Shown here: piece by piece, positions 31,967 to 43,512 of the stretch
How positions within the stretch are numbered: the first letter of the stretch is position 1
Layout: each line of letters begins with the position of its first letter
NCBI GenBank assembly: GCA_034670405.1
Contig: JAXDDX010000119.1
Coordinates: 1,245,501 to 1,309,500 of the forward strand
Length of the DNA stretch: 64,000 bases
From: Hoplostethus atlanticus
Lineage: Eukaryota > Chordata > Actinopteri > Trachichthyiformes > Trachichthyidae
Reading direction: 5' to 3'
Made by a program: the position numbers and the translations under genes
Notes under the pieces: generated by a model
What the model saw: the letters and a program-made list of their open reading frames with translations, nothing else
What the model was told of the DNA's origin: nothing
Database searches by the model: none

Positions 31967-32773
31967 CGCGCTAACAATATCCAATAACAGACAGACAGAC
32001 AGACAGATAAACGATCAAACAAACAAACAGACAGGGGCAAAAACATTACCTCATTGGTGGAGATACTGATCTGAGGGAACATAGGGCTGAGGGAACATAG
32101 ACACGCTCCCCAAAATAACAGCAGTAGTACATACTGAGACAGAGGAAAATGAATGAAACTATGCGGAAAACACACAAAAAAAAGAAATATATGCAGTATG
32201 AAATAAGTGAGAAATTATGCAATGCATTGTGGGCGATATCTGCTATAAAACATGATGTAGATGCAATGTACTGGAGCAGGTGAGAAGAAAACAACAATCA
32301 AGACGTTCCTTTAGTATCCATCCTTTTTTTCCCCAACAAAAAAAAAATCTTTATTGGATTCCAACACACAACATACTATCAAATAAAATACTGAAATACG
32401 ATAAAACATTTGTGGTAACAGTGTTAGGAAGATAAGGCGTGGGTGTTCAAACAGTGCGTTTATGATGCCTCGGTCTGGGTGAGACTTTTCTCAACACTAC
32501 ATGGCCGAAATAAAGAGTAGAGGCAAGTAGATGCTCGCAAGTAGAAGAAAAAACGTCTCTAACCAACATTTTTAATTGCAAAGTTTCCATTTTATTCTAC
32601 ATCTGACAAAGTGACATGTGCTAAACAAAAAGAAAAAGTGCAAAGCGTGACCCCATAATCAAAGATCATTTAAAAACAGAAAGTGCAGTATGGTCCCTCA
32701 GTGAATGTAATGGTATACATTACATTCATGGTCTTTTCATTTGATTGTCTACAGCTGTTATGGCCCATGTGAT

Positions 32774-32977
<204 letters not shown>

Positions 32978-34516
32978 TGTGATTCTCTTTAATGGCTCTT
33001 TGGCACTGATAATTCAAACATGTTTTACACTTTTTCACTTATCATGTCAGTTTATTGGTGAGATGTCAAATAAAAAGCAGACTTTGCACTTAGACATCCC
33101 GGTTTGATACGTTTTTTCTAGCATTTATGAGGGTGAGCTCCCTTTACTTCTAGTCTCCATTGGATTTTTGAGGCTTCACACCTTGTTCTTGCACGTCCAG
33201 CCGGTACAGTAGGTGCAGACTCGGTTGGTGCTATTTTGATCTTACAAATCAATGAGAGGAAATGCTCAGAGGAAATCATTACTACGTGTATTTTGTATGT
33301 AGAGAAGAGCCGACAGCCCTTTTCGCCCCACACCTTTATTAAATCCTACTGGCAGGGGCGATGTTTAATTAGAGGTCACCATGGAGATCTCTGAGCAAGA
33401 GCCAATCGGAGTTTGTGTGTCGTCTGCTTTGCGTCAGAGCGTTGTGCAAAACAGACGAAGAAGAAGGATGAAGACACAAAACCCAGAGCTGTCAACAGTA
33501 AGCCTGGTTAAGTAAGTCATTTTCTGCCTTGGCATATATTAGTCTTTTCTGTATTAACACAAATCTCCAAACAAAAACATTAACAATTCAGTGACTTTTT
33601 AAAATGCCACATGCAGGAGTTTCTCATTATTTTGCTGTGGAAGTAGTTGTGAAGATACATTCTAATGCTAACACATCAAATGTGGTCGTTACAAGCAGTA
33701 GCCCTCAATGAACCTAGTTCTCGTACTTGATTGTTTTTTTATCTCCCAAATGAGTACCCCAATACCCGTCTCTCGGATCACACTCATTCAAAACTCACAT
33801 TCACTTTGACGTTTGACTCAAAAGGCACGAATGAAGCTTTTCCAGCATGACATAGTACAGTGACTGCCGACTACTTAAAGCAGCGGTGAGTAAGTTTAAA
33901 GGAAAAGAGGAAGACGGACGCGCTTAGACCCCACCTCCCCTACCCACCGAACCAGTGGCGATCGACACGCAGCTGATTGACAGCTTTCATCACCTGGTCA
34001 GATGCCCCGAGCCACGAGATTTACTTTGAAAGCAAAATAGTATCTCGCTCAATTAGGTTAACCCAACATGGGAATTCCTTTTGATGAATTCAAACAACAT
34101 GTCAGATTATAAAACCCATTTAGGGCAGCTTTCATGAGCTAAGCAGGGTCTTAATATATACTGTATCTCTAGTGTAACATACATTCATGAATTCATAGAC
34201 TTTGTGCAATCCAATATACTTAATTCCCTCATACCCAAATACTTTAACATTACAGTAAATCCAACAGTGCTATGGAAATGTTAACTGAGTGTCATGTGGG
34301 TTAATACATGTTGTGGGTTTTATTTAATCTGATGCAAAACGTGGTCTGAGCTATTAAGGCAACAATGACAACGCCCCACATGTTAGCATTGCCCCATAAA
34401 CGGACAGCTCTGCTCTGAGGAAATAGGACAAGCAAGCCGTCTGACAGGCAAGGCAGTGTTTCCAGACCAAGGCCACATTAATACTTGGGCACCAAACTCT
34501 TCCAATATCCTAACCA

Positions 34517-35581
34517 TTATTTCGATTTGGCCTTGCTGTCAAACAATTGCTTAATTTTACTGATCATGACAGCGACAATGAACGCACACACAACCATAGT
34601 GACGGCATACAAGCCCACAAAGAGAGCAGCATCGCCGCTCCCGTGCAGACGCAAGTACAGCTCCCTGCGGCCCACGTAGTCGAGGTGGGAGGCCTGGATC
34701 TGACTGAGGGTGCAGAGAGCCAGAAGCACGTGGAACATCTGGTGGCCCTGGCCCACGAAATCACAGTGTCCTGGAAACCAGCTCTCCGGTAGGGGGTGGG
34801 AGAAGAAGAAGGCACTGGAGAGGAAGAAAGCGACCTGGCCAAAGTGGAAGCGAAGGGCTGGGTCGTCGCTAGCTGTGGACCAGAATAGGAGTCTGTGGAA
34901 CACGGGGCTGGTGTCCCAGGCATAGGCCACCGCCGAGGGCACCACCTGGCCCACCTTACGCACCCAGGACGGGAGGGTGTAGTTGCAGTATTTCCCATAG
35001 CAGCAGCCCAGGCATGACAGCCAGCAGAGAAGCGTAGCAATGGGCATGAAGATCCCCTGCACACGGCTATGCCAGGACTCTTCCACGGCGTAATAGAAGT
35101 GAACTACGGCACTACCGTACTGATACTGCGCCACTCCGACATAGTCCAGGAAATAGACGATGTAGTGACAGACCTCAGACTTGCTGCCCAGTAGGTGGGC
35201 TACCGCACTGTACGCCATGTAGTTTATGGAGGACAGGAGAAGGACGAACAGGGGCCACGAATGGGGATCCCCGGCAAAATCCACCGTCTCGGCAAGCTGG
35301 CGGAATTTGACCAGGAATACGAGACACCCCAGCAGGTGAGTCCAGATGTTGATGGTCTCGTTGTGCCACTGGAAGAGGGACAGGAAGTAGTATCGCCAGC
35401 TCTGGTAGAGGGGTCGGTAGCCGCTGTGGATGTAACGCTCTCTGCAGTAGAGGGGGACCTCGTGGTCTCTCAGGGTGCCGGGCATGGAGGGCGCCGCCTC
35501 TGTCAGCATCCGTGGCACCCGCCTGACCTGCTGCAAGCTGATGAACAGCCTCCCGATTCTCTCCATCACAATCGTCGCCAT
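34517..35581 (-). CDS. paqr7: Membrane progestin receptor alpha (PAQR7-like), intronless coding region
   Basis: One open frame of 354 aa on the minus strand, starting MATIVMERIGRLFISLQQVR. It has the PAQR family marks in order: ERYIHSGYRPLYQSWRYYF and HNETINIWTHLLG near residues 48-85, SAVAHLLGSKSEVCHY and YFLDYVGVAQYQYGSA in the middle (about 125-160), and GHQMFHVLLALCTLSQ near 280. Hydrophobic stretches fit seven to eight membrane spans. PAQR7 in fish oocytes binds maturation-inducing progestins at the plasma membrane and triggers meiotic resumption. Against human PAQR7 it shares ETVDF-GDPH--PLF and HFYYA-E--WH-(Q/R)VQ, which PAQR8 lacks, so PAQR7 fits better. Teleosts often have two copies (paqr7a and paqr7b); I cannot decide which this is. 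Any non-coding first exon would lie upstream. Confidence 0.92.
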   Translation of the reverse strand: MATIVMERIGRLFISLQQVRRVPRMLTEAAPSMPGTLRDHEVPLYCRERYIHSGYRPLYQSWRYYFLSLFQWHNETINIWTHLLGCLVFLVKFRQLAETVDFAGDPHSWPLFVLLLSSINYMAYSAVAHLLGSKSEVCHYIVYFLDYVGVAQYQYGSAVVHFYYAVEESWHSRVQGIFMPIATLLCWLSCLGCCYGKYCNYTLPSWVRKVGQVVPSAVAYAWDTSPVFHRLLFWSTASDDPALRFHFGQVAFFLSSAFFFSHPLPESWFPGHCDFVGQGHQMFHVLLALCTLSQIQASHLDYVGRRELYLRLHGSGDAALFVGLYAVTMVVCAFIVAVMISKIKQLFDSKAKSK

Positions 35582-35896
35582 GATTGTCGATAGGTGACCG
35601 CTGCCGGCTGGGTGGTTTGAAGCTACAGGCAGCTGAAGTGGAACGGGTAGCTCATTAGAATCCCATACAAAGTGGGTGGGAAAAAACAGTGGCCTTCGCT
35701 CCCATTAAAGAAATCAGGCTTCTGCCAATGGGGTGAGATAATCCCACTCGTTTCCATATGCAGTTTGACTTGTTTGAAACAATTTACAGTGCACATTATT
35801 CAAACCAAACATTGTGAAGTTTTGCACACACCCTTGCACACACATATGGATAATATCTTTTCATATATTTTCTATTTTCTATTGTATTCTTTGCCT

Positions 35897-36018
35897 CTTA
35901 CAGTACTTGCTTTTATTCTTGTTTTTTTATTCTATGTTCATTGTTATGCACCAAACACCAAGTCAAATTCCTTGTATGCGAAATCATACTTGGCAATAAA
36001 ACCGATTCTGATTCTGAA
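35897..36018 (-). repeat. Dispersed retroposon tail family D, inverted copy
   Basis: On the minus strand it reads TCAGAATCAGAATCGGTTTT, ATTGCCAAGTATGATTTCGC, AAGGAATTTGACTTGGTGTT and so on, ending in AAGCAAGTACTGTA just beyond the start. The same sequence occurs forward at 39664-39800 and 41241-41372. It is a common fish repeat of LINE/SINE-tail type, with no coding sequence. Confidence 0.75.
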
Positions 36019-36747
36019 GTGGAAACGAGTTGTTTCAAGAAGTTGTTTAAAAATAACTGATTGGTATTGTAAACAAGTGAAATGATCTCACCCCTTCTTC
36101 TTTTTTTCAAAATAAGACTCTCACTGAAAAGTATATGTTTGTGTGCTGACAATATTTGCAATTAGGTATATTATGAGTTTACCTCCTAAAGATTTTTGCG
36201 GCTGTAAGTTAGCCTGCACTGCATCCGCGATTATTATCAACTTTTGGTGTTTGAATTGTGTCTGACTACACCTCAGCCAGTTGATAAAAGTTTTACCCAT
36301 GCTTGAAGTAAAGGACTATAAATTATTATCTAGTTTCGTAACTCTTCAATATTTTCCGTCAGGGTTTCTCACCTTATGATGACCGCCTGTGTCTCTCTCT
36401 CTGTGTCCCCTACTGAAAAGATCACGTCCCCCTCCTCCAACCGGCCAAGCGAGAAATTCACCAGTTGAGTTCTTGCGCCAAGGTGTGACAGCAGCGTCAA
36501 GCTCGTCGGGTTTAGCACCACGAAACTGGGAGGTTGAGTGATTTCGCCTCCAAAATAAAAGAGCGAAATTTGACACGTTTGGAAAAAGAAAATTCTACGG
36601 TGTGTCCAAACAGTCTGGAGTCACAGGGATAATATGAAACTTGAATTATCCCTGTGAGTATAAAAAATAGTTGAATCTAGTTCTTCTCTTTTCCATTGTT
36701 AAGTGCCTTGGTACCATGAAAGGCGCTCTTAAATGAAGGTTGTTGTT

Positions 36748-36913
36748 ATTTACATTGTCACTGATTGATACAATCCGATTGATTGATTGATACAATCAGT
36801 GACAATGATATACTGATACACTGATCACTGTAAATAAGGAATATTGGAGATAATTTCAATGCATTTTCAATGCATTTTACTCCTTACTTACATTGTCACT
36901 GATTGTATCAGTG
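36748..36913. repeat. Local inverted and direct repeat of a 23-bp motif
   Basis: The motif CATTGTCACTGATTGATACA (36753) continues to CAATC by 36775; it is inverted at 36785-36807 (GATTGATACAATCAGTGACA, then ATG), with a 9-nt loop between, and appears again forward at 36891-36913. The first two could form a hairpin. There is no match to a gene or a known element. Confidence 0.75.
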
Positions 36914-37449
36914 TAATGTATCAAAGTACTGACTAAACAAACTAACATGTTTGAGTGATTGGTGACAATATCTCTCCTGAAAGGATAAATAAATAGACAA
37001 ATAAATCGTATGGCCGACCCTCCTTGTCTCCTTGAAGATGGTAACTTTAATAGAACACATAAAGAATACACATATTAAATAGCAAGTTCAGTTCTACGCA
37101 CCTCACGTGCGTAAAAACGCATTCTAACATTTGGCGCCCCCTAAAATAGATTATAGAACCACCTTTTATTATGGCATTTTAATAAGCGTTTTATTTTGGA
37201 AATTAGTGACCGGAAGTTTTAATTACGAACTAGACACCGCGGTTACGGTAGACGAGAAAGAAGGCGGTCGTTTCTTCTAGTGTGAAAAAAACGCATATTG
37301 GGATGCTTAACTTCCCGGAAGCAAACTCTTGAGTCCAAATTTTGACTTGAGGTCCCTTAACACTTACTAGGCTGTAGCAAGACACTAGTTTTGTTCAAGC
37401 AGACACATAGGCTAGGGTAGCAACATGGTAGAGGAGTTTGTTTGCTCCT

Positions 37450-37700
37450 GAAGTAGCCCCGATGTGACGTTCACACTCCTATCACACTCGAAAATCATAC
37501 TCCAAACCGATTCAAAAATGTGTTCACGCTACTCACTACCGCCCACCACGATGTATATTGCAGGGAGAAGATTATGGGAATAAGAGGTGAAGCTATTGTA
37601 AAAGCTAAAAATTAGAAAATTAGAAATAAGAGCTGCTTAGTGAATCGGATGAATGTGGAATTGAAGAGTAGCTCAATAATACTCTACGAGGCATGTACCT
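37450..37700. mobile_element. MITE family B, copy 3, upstream of paqr7
   Basis: It has the diverged family core GCTGCTTAGTGAATCGGATG followed by AATGTGGAATTGAAGAGTAG, with CCACCACGATGTAT and GGGAGAAGATTATGGGAATA before it, as in the other copies. It lies 1.9 kb upstream of the paqr7 start codon. Confidence 0.55.
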
Positions 37701-38778
37701 GAATGAATTTAATTTGAATCAAATGAAAAGGAAAGTACACTTAAGATATTTATCACATTTTAATAGACGCTTATTCTGGGATGTAGTGGAGAGGGAAGCC
37801 ACCTAAACTCACTTTACTCACCTTTTTTTTAGGGCTTAGTCCTGAATTCATAGAATACATCATAGTGAGTAGCACTAAACTGAGGTACATTATATGAGGA
37901 TGGGTTCTTTCTGAAAAATGTCATTGATTTGTGTTTATATTGGTAGTTGTATGCCTTATAATGACCACCAACTGGAAGTCAGAGTTTAGCCACCTTTTTA
38001 TTGCGTCGCTGGTAATCAGGTCTGAGCCACTATTCTGTTTTTTTTGGTGATATTTTAAGAAGGTCTAAATCATTGGTGTCTATCAAAATGAGATTAGCTC
38101 TGGCTCGTTGCCAAAGCTTTCTGTATGTTGTCAAATCAAATTTGAATAAAACCACATTTTTAACAAAGGCCTCTTTTGTTGTTTTGGACAGCGTCTATTA
38201 CATAATTATTTGGCATGGAGCAAAGGCCAGATTTAGCTCTGAAATTTTGAGCTCTCTTCTGAATGGAACCTATCCAGTATGTCCACATATTTTGTGAGAC
38301 GTAGAGTTATTTTTCTCTGATCCTCTTGACTGTCTGAAACCTTGAAAACGCACCATAAGAACTGTAGGTCTTATTATTTCCCTGACCCTTTCACATATTT
38401 TGTTAGCAAAAACCGTATTTATTCACAGTGTCTAGTCACTGCAGGAGTTAGATGATGTAGTGGGGTCAAAACTAAACTGATACCTTTGGAATGTAAAGGA
38501 GGGGTAAAACAAATTGAAGTTCCAGGGGGAAAAAAAACTGAAGTGCAGTACGTTTGGGCTCCAACCTCCAGATATCTGGTGAGAAAAGAACAGTCTCATG
38601 TGTTCCCTCAGTAATAATAATAATTGTCAGATTAGTAACCCATTCCTACAGTTTGATATGTGTTTCTTGAGTGTAACAAACAGATACACGGTGTACCAGT
38701 CTGTTACCTTTGAGATTAGGCGAACCCGGCCCTCAAATCAGTAATCTCTATTGCTCGTTGAATTAATAGTCTATTCTC

Positions 38779-38780
<2 letters not shown>

Positions 38781-38810
<30 letters not shown>
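38781..38810 (+). repeat. (GT)n microsatellite
   Basis: A 30-bp GT run with one GC interruption; no gene nearby. Confidence 0.9.
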
Positions 38811-39663
38811 AAAAGAGAATGCGCACATTTGTTTGCATATTTGTGAGTGTGTGTGTATATGGAAAGAGGAAATGAGTGGGAGGGGAATGCCTGCGCTGCA
38901 AACCGCACATCTTACTACTTTGCAGACTGTGCCGTCCACTGAAATAACATCAGGAACGCTGTAGGCAGAACACAGAGCTGTGAGCGTGCCAGAGTTAGCA
39001 AGGGCACCGATTCTCATCTGCAGTCCCAGATCAGGTGTTAAAAAGCAAGTCAAGGGTCAAGGTTAAGGTCAAGATTAGCACTGGAGAAAGTGTTTGCTCT
39101 AATCAACAGGTCATTCCCTTGCTGAAGGAAACACCGTCACGGTGTACAAGACACCAGAAACTGCGGCCCAGAGCTAGTCCTACCGTTTTTATTCACAGCC
39201 AAACTTTTACTATAACAGTTTTTTGCGGGGTATGAAAAACACCGCCCTGATGGTGGTGATGCATGCAGTTCACTAAATTAGTAACCAGATTTCAGCCCTG
39301 GGCAAAGTGAAGCTACATCAGATATGCATCCCCACCTAATCTGATCATATCTGATCTAATGTTGTAGAAGCTCGCTCATTTGAAAAGTTTGGTGGTGGTT
39401 TGGATTAGTGAAATGTTTGTATTTTTTGAAGTTCGAGTAAAATTCTCAGTCTCAAAACACACACACACCAGCTTCCGAATGTGAGGGATAATATTAATTC
39501 AATGTAGGCTGCTACATTGATTTTGAGGGCATGACAGCCAGACTGAAGGCATAGTGAATTTAGGACTGAACTAAACTCAGGGTGCACTCTTCAGGCATCC
39601 ATGAATTCTGAGGGAAACCAGAGAAGGCTTGAACAGAACGTCAGGCCATCAGTCTGAGAGCGG

Positions 39664-39800
39664 AATCAGAATCAGAAACAGGTTTATTGTCAAATATGTT
39701 TTCACATATGAGGAATTTGTCTTGGTGATTGGTGCATAACAACAAACAATAAACAATAAACATAGAAGAATAAGAACAAAACAAGAATAAAGCAAGTACT
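39664..39800 (+). repeat. Dispersed retroposon tail family D, forward copy 1
   Basis: Blocks in order are AATCAGAATCAGAAACAGGT, TTATTGTCAAATATGTTTTC, GAGGAATTTGTCTTGGTGAT and AAGCAAGTACTGTA, matching 41241-41372 in the same order. Confidence 0.78.
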
Positions 39801-41240
39801 GTAGAGGTACTCTACAAGAAGCTGGGCTCAAAGTGGCTGAAAGACGATGATCCTCAGCATTCAAGCAAATCTACCAAAGAATGACTCAGGAAGAAGTTTA
39901 GTGTTTTGGATTGGTCAAGTCAAAGTCTTGACCAAAATCCAGCTGAGATGCTGTTAGGACCTGAAGCGTCTGTTCATGTGAGGCACAAACCTCACTGAGT
40001 TGGTTCAGTGGTTCAGCTTCCTCTTACATGTACCCTTGCTATCATTTACCACACTCATTTCCCCAATGATTTCATTTCCTGAATACGTTTTTTTTTTTCA
40101 TGCATGTTCTATCCTTTTCCACCATGTTGTATCTCAGCCCGTCACCTCAGTTGTTCTTTTCCCGTTTTGTTGAATTGTTTGAGGTGAGATGTTTGAAGCC
40201 CTCATCTGTACATCATTTTTGTAACGTTTATTCCAAAACGCTGATACATGATTGTAGATCATGGGTCATGCTAGTCATGAAAATGTACTTGCATATAAAA
40301 TGGTTCTAATTAAAACCTTGAAGTATCTTTAAGAATCAAGTTACAAATATGCTCAAAAACATAATCCACATAGCTGCATGTGCGATGTGTATTCAGCACC
40401 AGCCTGGATTCAGTCTCACAATCTTTGGTGCCAGTGGCAAGATGTGGACTAGTGGTTGTTTCACACTAATACCAAGAGGGAACGTCTTCAAACGTTTACA
40501 AATCCAACCACCAGGGGGACAAATAGGACTTTCCATTTATCTCAAAAATCCAGTTTTAAAGGTGCAATTCTATAATTGTACTGATAACTGGCATACCTTA
40601 TAGATTTACCACTCCATAAGTGAGAAGTTGATGTTTAAAGATGTTCTGTTTCATGAATATTGGACATTTATTAGGAAAGCATGTACAGTGTCTGTGTACA
40701 GTACCATTTACAGTTCAAATGTTTTCAAGTGCTGTTCGGAAAAAAATTAAAAACCCTGTAGATTGTTTGACAAAGAAGGTCTGAAGATGCTGTGTAGCAA
40801 ATTTGGTGACATTTGAATGTAAAATGTGGCTATGAATAGCTTTAAAGGGTTATACAGTGGATTGACATATTAACAGATGTACTGTGAGAAGTGGAGCTCT
40901 ATAGCACCTACTGAATTATTGCAGAATTATTTAGATGAGATTTCTCATGCATAAGAAGGCAGTTTTTGGTAAGAGGCAGAAGATGAAGATGAAGAAACAA
41001 TACCTTAATATTACCTCTGGTGCTCATAACACATTTCCACCAAGGGGCACTGTTTCCCTTTGTAATCCTGTTGGTCATAGCAGCTAGGGAAGATTTTAGG
41101 TACCTCGTTCATACAAACAACAAATGTCATTTGACTTCTTTATCTATTTTGTGAATTCCTTCATTTGCTGCAATGAGTCAAAACATATTCCTTAATTATG
41201 GATGTGCAAAAATCGAATTTCCTAATGTTTAATGTACATT

Positions 41241-41372
41241 TAATCAGAATCAGAATCAATTGCCAAATATGTTTTCACATGCAAGGAATTTGACTTGGTG
41301 TACAGTGCATACCAATAAACATAGCAAGAGAAGAATAAAAAAACAAAACAAGAATAAAAGCAAGTACTGTAA
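41241..41372 (+). repeat. Dispersed retroposon tail family D, forward copy 2
   Basis: Blocks in order are AATCAGAATCAGAATCAATT, GCCAAATATGTTTTCACATG, CAAGGAATTTGACTTGGTGT and AAGCAAGTACTGTA. It is the closest relative of 39664-39800. Confidence 0.78.
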
Positions 41373-43512
41373 TGTGCATTGTCATCATTAGTCTGGATTT
41401 TAGCATATGAAACATGAAAATAGTGCTTAAAAAAGTGTTTATTACGTAGTTTTGTGCCTCCAGAAGTCAATTTCATAAAGAATCTGACTGCACCATACCC
41501 TAGAGAAAAATCGAGGGTGCACAACAATTGTAATAACCTCATTCTTGTCCTCAGAAGGTCAAAAGCCTGAAGCTTACTTTACTGGCGGATGGAAAATCAA
41601 TAGCACAATTTAAACAAATTACCTGGTATTGATTGATAAATTGATTATGGTTGTTGTTTTTGTAGTTATGAGATGTTTCACAAGGTTTCAGTAGTCTTTA
41701 ATGAGAGGAGTTTCGCCTCATGGGGCCTTTTAATTTTCCTCATGGGAATATTTAAGAAAATGCTGTATAGCTTTAAAATGATTGTTGAATAATGCCTGCT
41801 TGGCACTTTTGTTTTTTAATAATCAGTACTTTTTTTTTATTAGGCAAAAAAATACAACTTCCTCCTTGTTATATGTTACTCTCTTAAGTTTATACAACCT
41901 TTGTGAGGAATTCAAATTCTCGTATGTGTCTCTAAAGCTGTAAAAATAGCCACTCATCTCATCTCTTGGCTAGACAATCACAGTCCAGGGAGCTGAGCTA
42001 GAAACCGTTGGACACTTGACATTTTTACATTTCAAAACCTTTGACTGAAAGCCCTAACACGTCGTTGAGTTACAGTCCCTAAAGCAGCACATCTTCTGGC
42101 CTAATTGGGTTGGATGGCTTGGCCAGATATTGAGGTGGCATTTTGCAGGAGAATTCCCCCAGCTCCCCGATGATGAGCCCACTGTGCCTTCGTTTATCAA
42201 CGTCTGCCTGCTTTTGCTGAGTAGTTTGTTTTTGCCCTTCGCACAATATATCACCTGTCACATCTAATGGGAGCCAGTATGGAGTACACAGAGCCCCAGC
42301 AGATCCCTTGGGCTCATCTTTGTTTCCATTTCCACCATTGCCACAGATAACTCCTTCGATAGCTGCAACCCTACGGTACACACCATCCTCAAGAGCTCTG
42401 GTATGAACTCAAAGTAAAGGTTATTTTAGTGACAAACTGGATAGAAGTCCCATTAAAAAAAAACCTAGTGGTAGGATTGAATTTGGGAGTTTGTTGTTGA
42501 TGAATGTTAACGGTCATAAGAGTTGATGGATCTTGATATTTATAAGCTTGATATGTTAAGCTAATACTGCCCCCTTTTCTATTCTATTGGTATATTTGTC
42601 TATGGTGAAAACAGTTTGTGATGTCTGCAGCCAATAAGTTGCTGAGACAAGATGTGTTTTCATGCTTGCTGTGCAATCATGTCATTGGCAGTAGACATTA
42701 ATTTATCTATTTTGGGTATGTTGGGGACACTACAAGAGGTTTAACCCTGCACTCTGACCTCTTGCACACGTAAGTGTGTCTGCCTGTAGCCTGCAGCGGT
42801 CGAATTTAAGTCTTATAACGACTTTCGTTGTCATAATTGTATAATCTAAAATGTATAGTTCTTTTTCCTAAGGGTTATGCTACTTGTTAATTAAAGCTTA
42901 ACAACCAACTGTCTAACTGACTGACTTAGTTGAGAGCTATGTTACTTCCAAAAGTGGGGTTGAAACCAAATGTAAAATCACTAGTAAAAACTGTCTTAAG
43001 TGCGATTTATATGGAGTAACTGTTGATTGAAATAACTGCCTTGTTTGTTTTTTTAGATTTGTTTCTTCAACATTTCTTTTCCGGCAGAGATTCTTCTCTG
43101 GCTAGTGGAGACTCAGGGCCGGAAGTTCGTATTGCTTCTGTGTTGTCAAAAAGGACAATAGTATCAAGCCACCCAGAATAAAAGCTGAGACGTCCGGTCA
43201 TAATTTCCAAAATAAAACGATTATTGAACGACAATACAGCACATTCCATTACAATACAAAACAGCGTTATTGCTGTCTAATTTTCGGCTATAATTTAGCT
43301 CCATACACAATCCAATGATTACACTGAGAATTACATACGATTTTTGTGCACACCCCAATACATATTTATATATATTTTGCCCAAAAATGACACATTTTCC
43401 GCATTTATTTTGAAGGCAGAATTACTGTTTTGCCGTCCGTATTCTGTCTATATCTGGCTCGCTTGACGCAGCTGGGAGTGGGACGAATGAAGTTCATTTT
43501 CCACAGCTGGTG

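Larger units (their letters stand above)
35582..43512. other. Spacer between paqr7 and tmem222 (divergent genes)
   Basis: paqr7 and tmem222 point away from each other across about 8 kb. Apart from the repeats listed separately I find no gene. A 100-codon minus-strand frame at 42079-42381 does not match any family I know. The last 100 bp before 43513 should hold the tmem222 promoter and 5' untranslated region. Confidence 0.5.

Noticed and set aside
33391-33522. 43-codon ATG frame in a GC-richer patch, possible promoter
   Set aside because: No homology and an AT-rich surround; nothing links it to a transcript.
42079-42381. Minus-strand frame of 100 codons, mixed composition
   Set aside because: No family recognised, no clear splice sites or neighbours that would make it an exon; length is within what chance allows.
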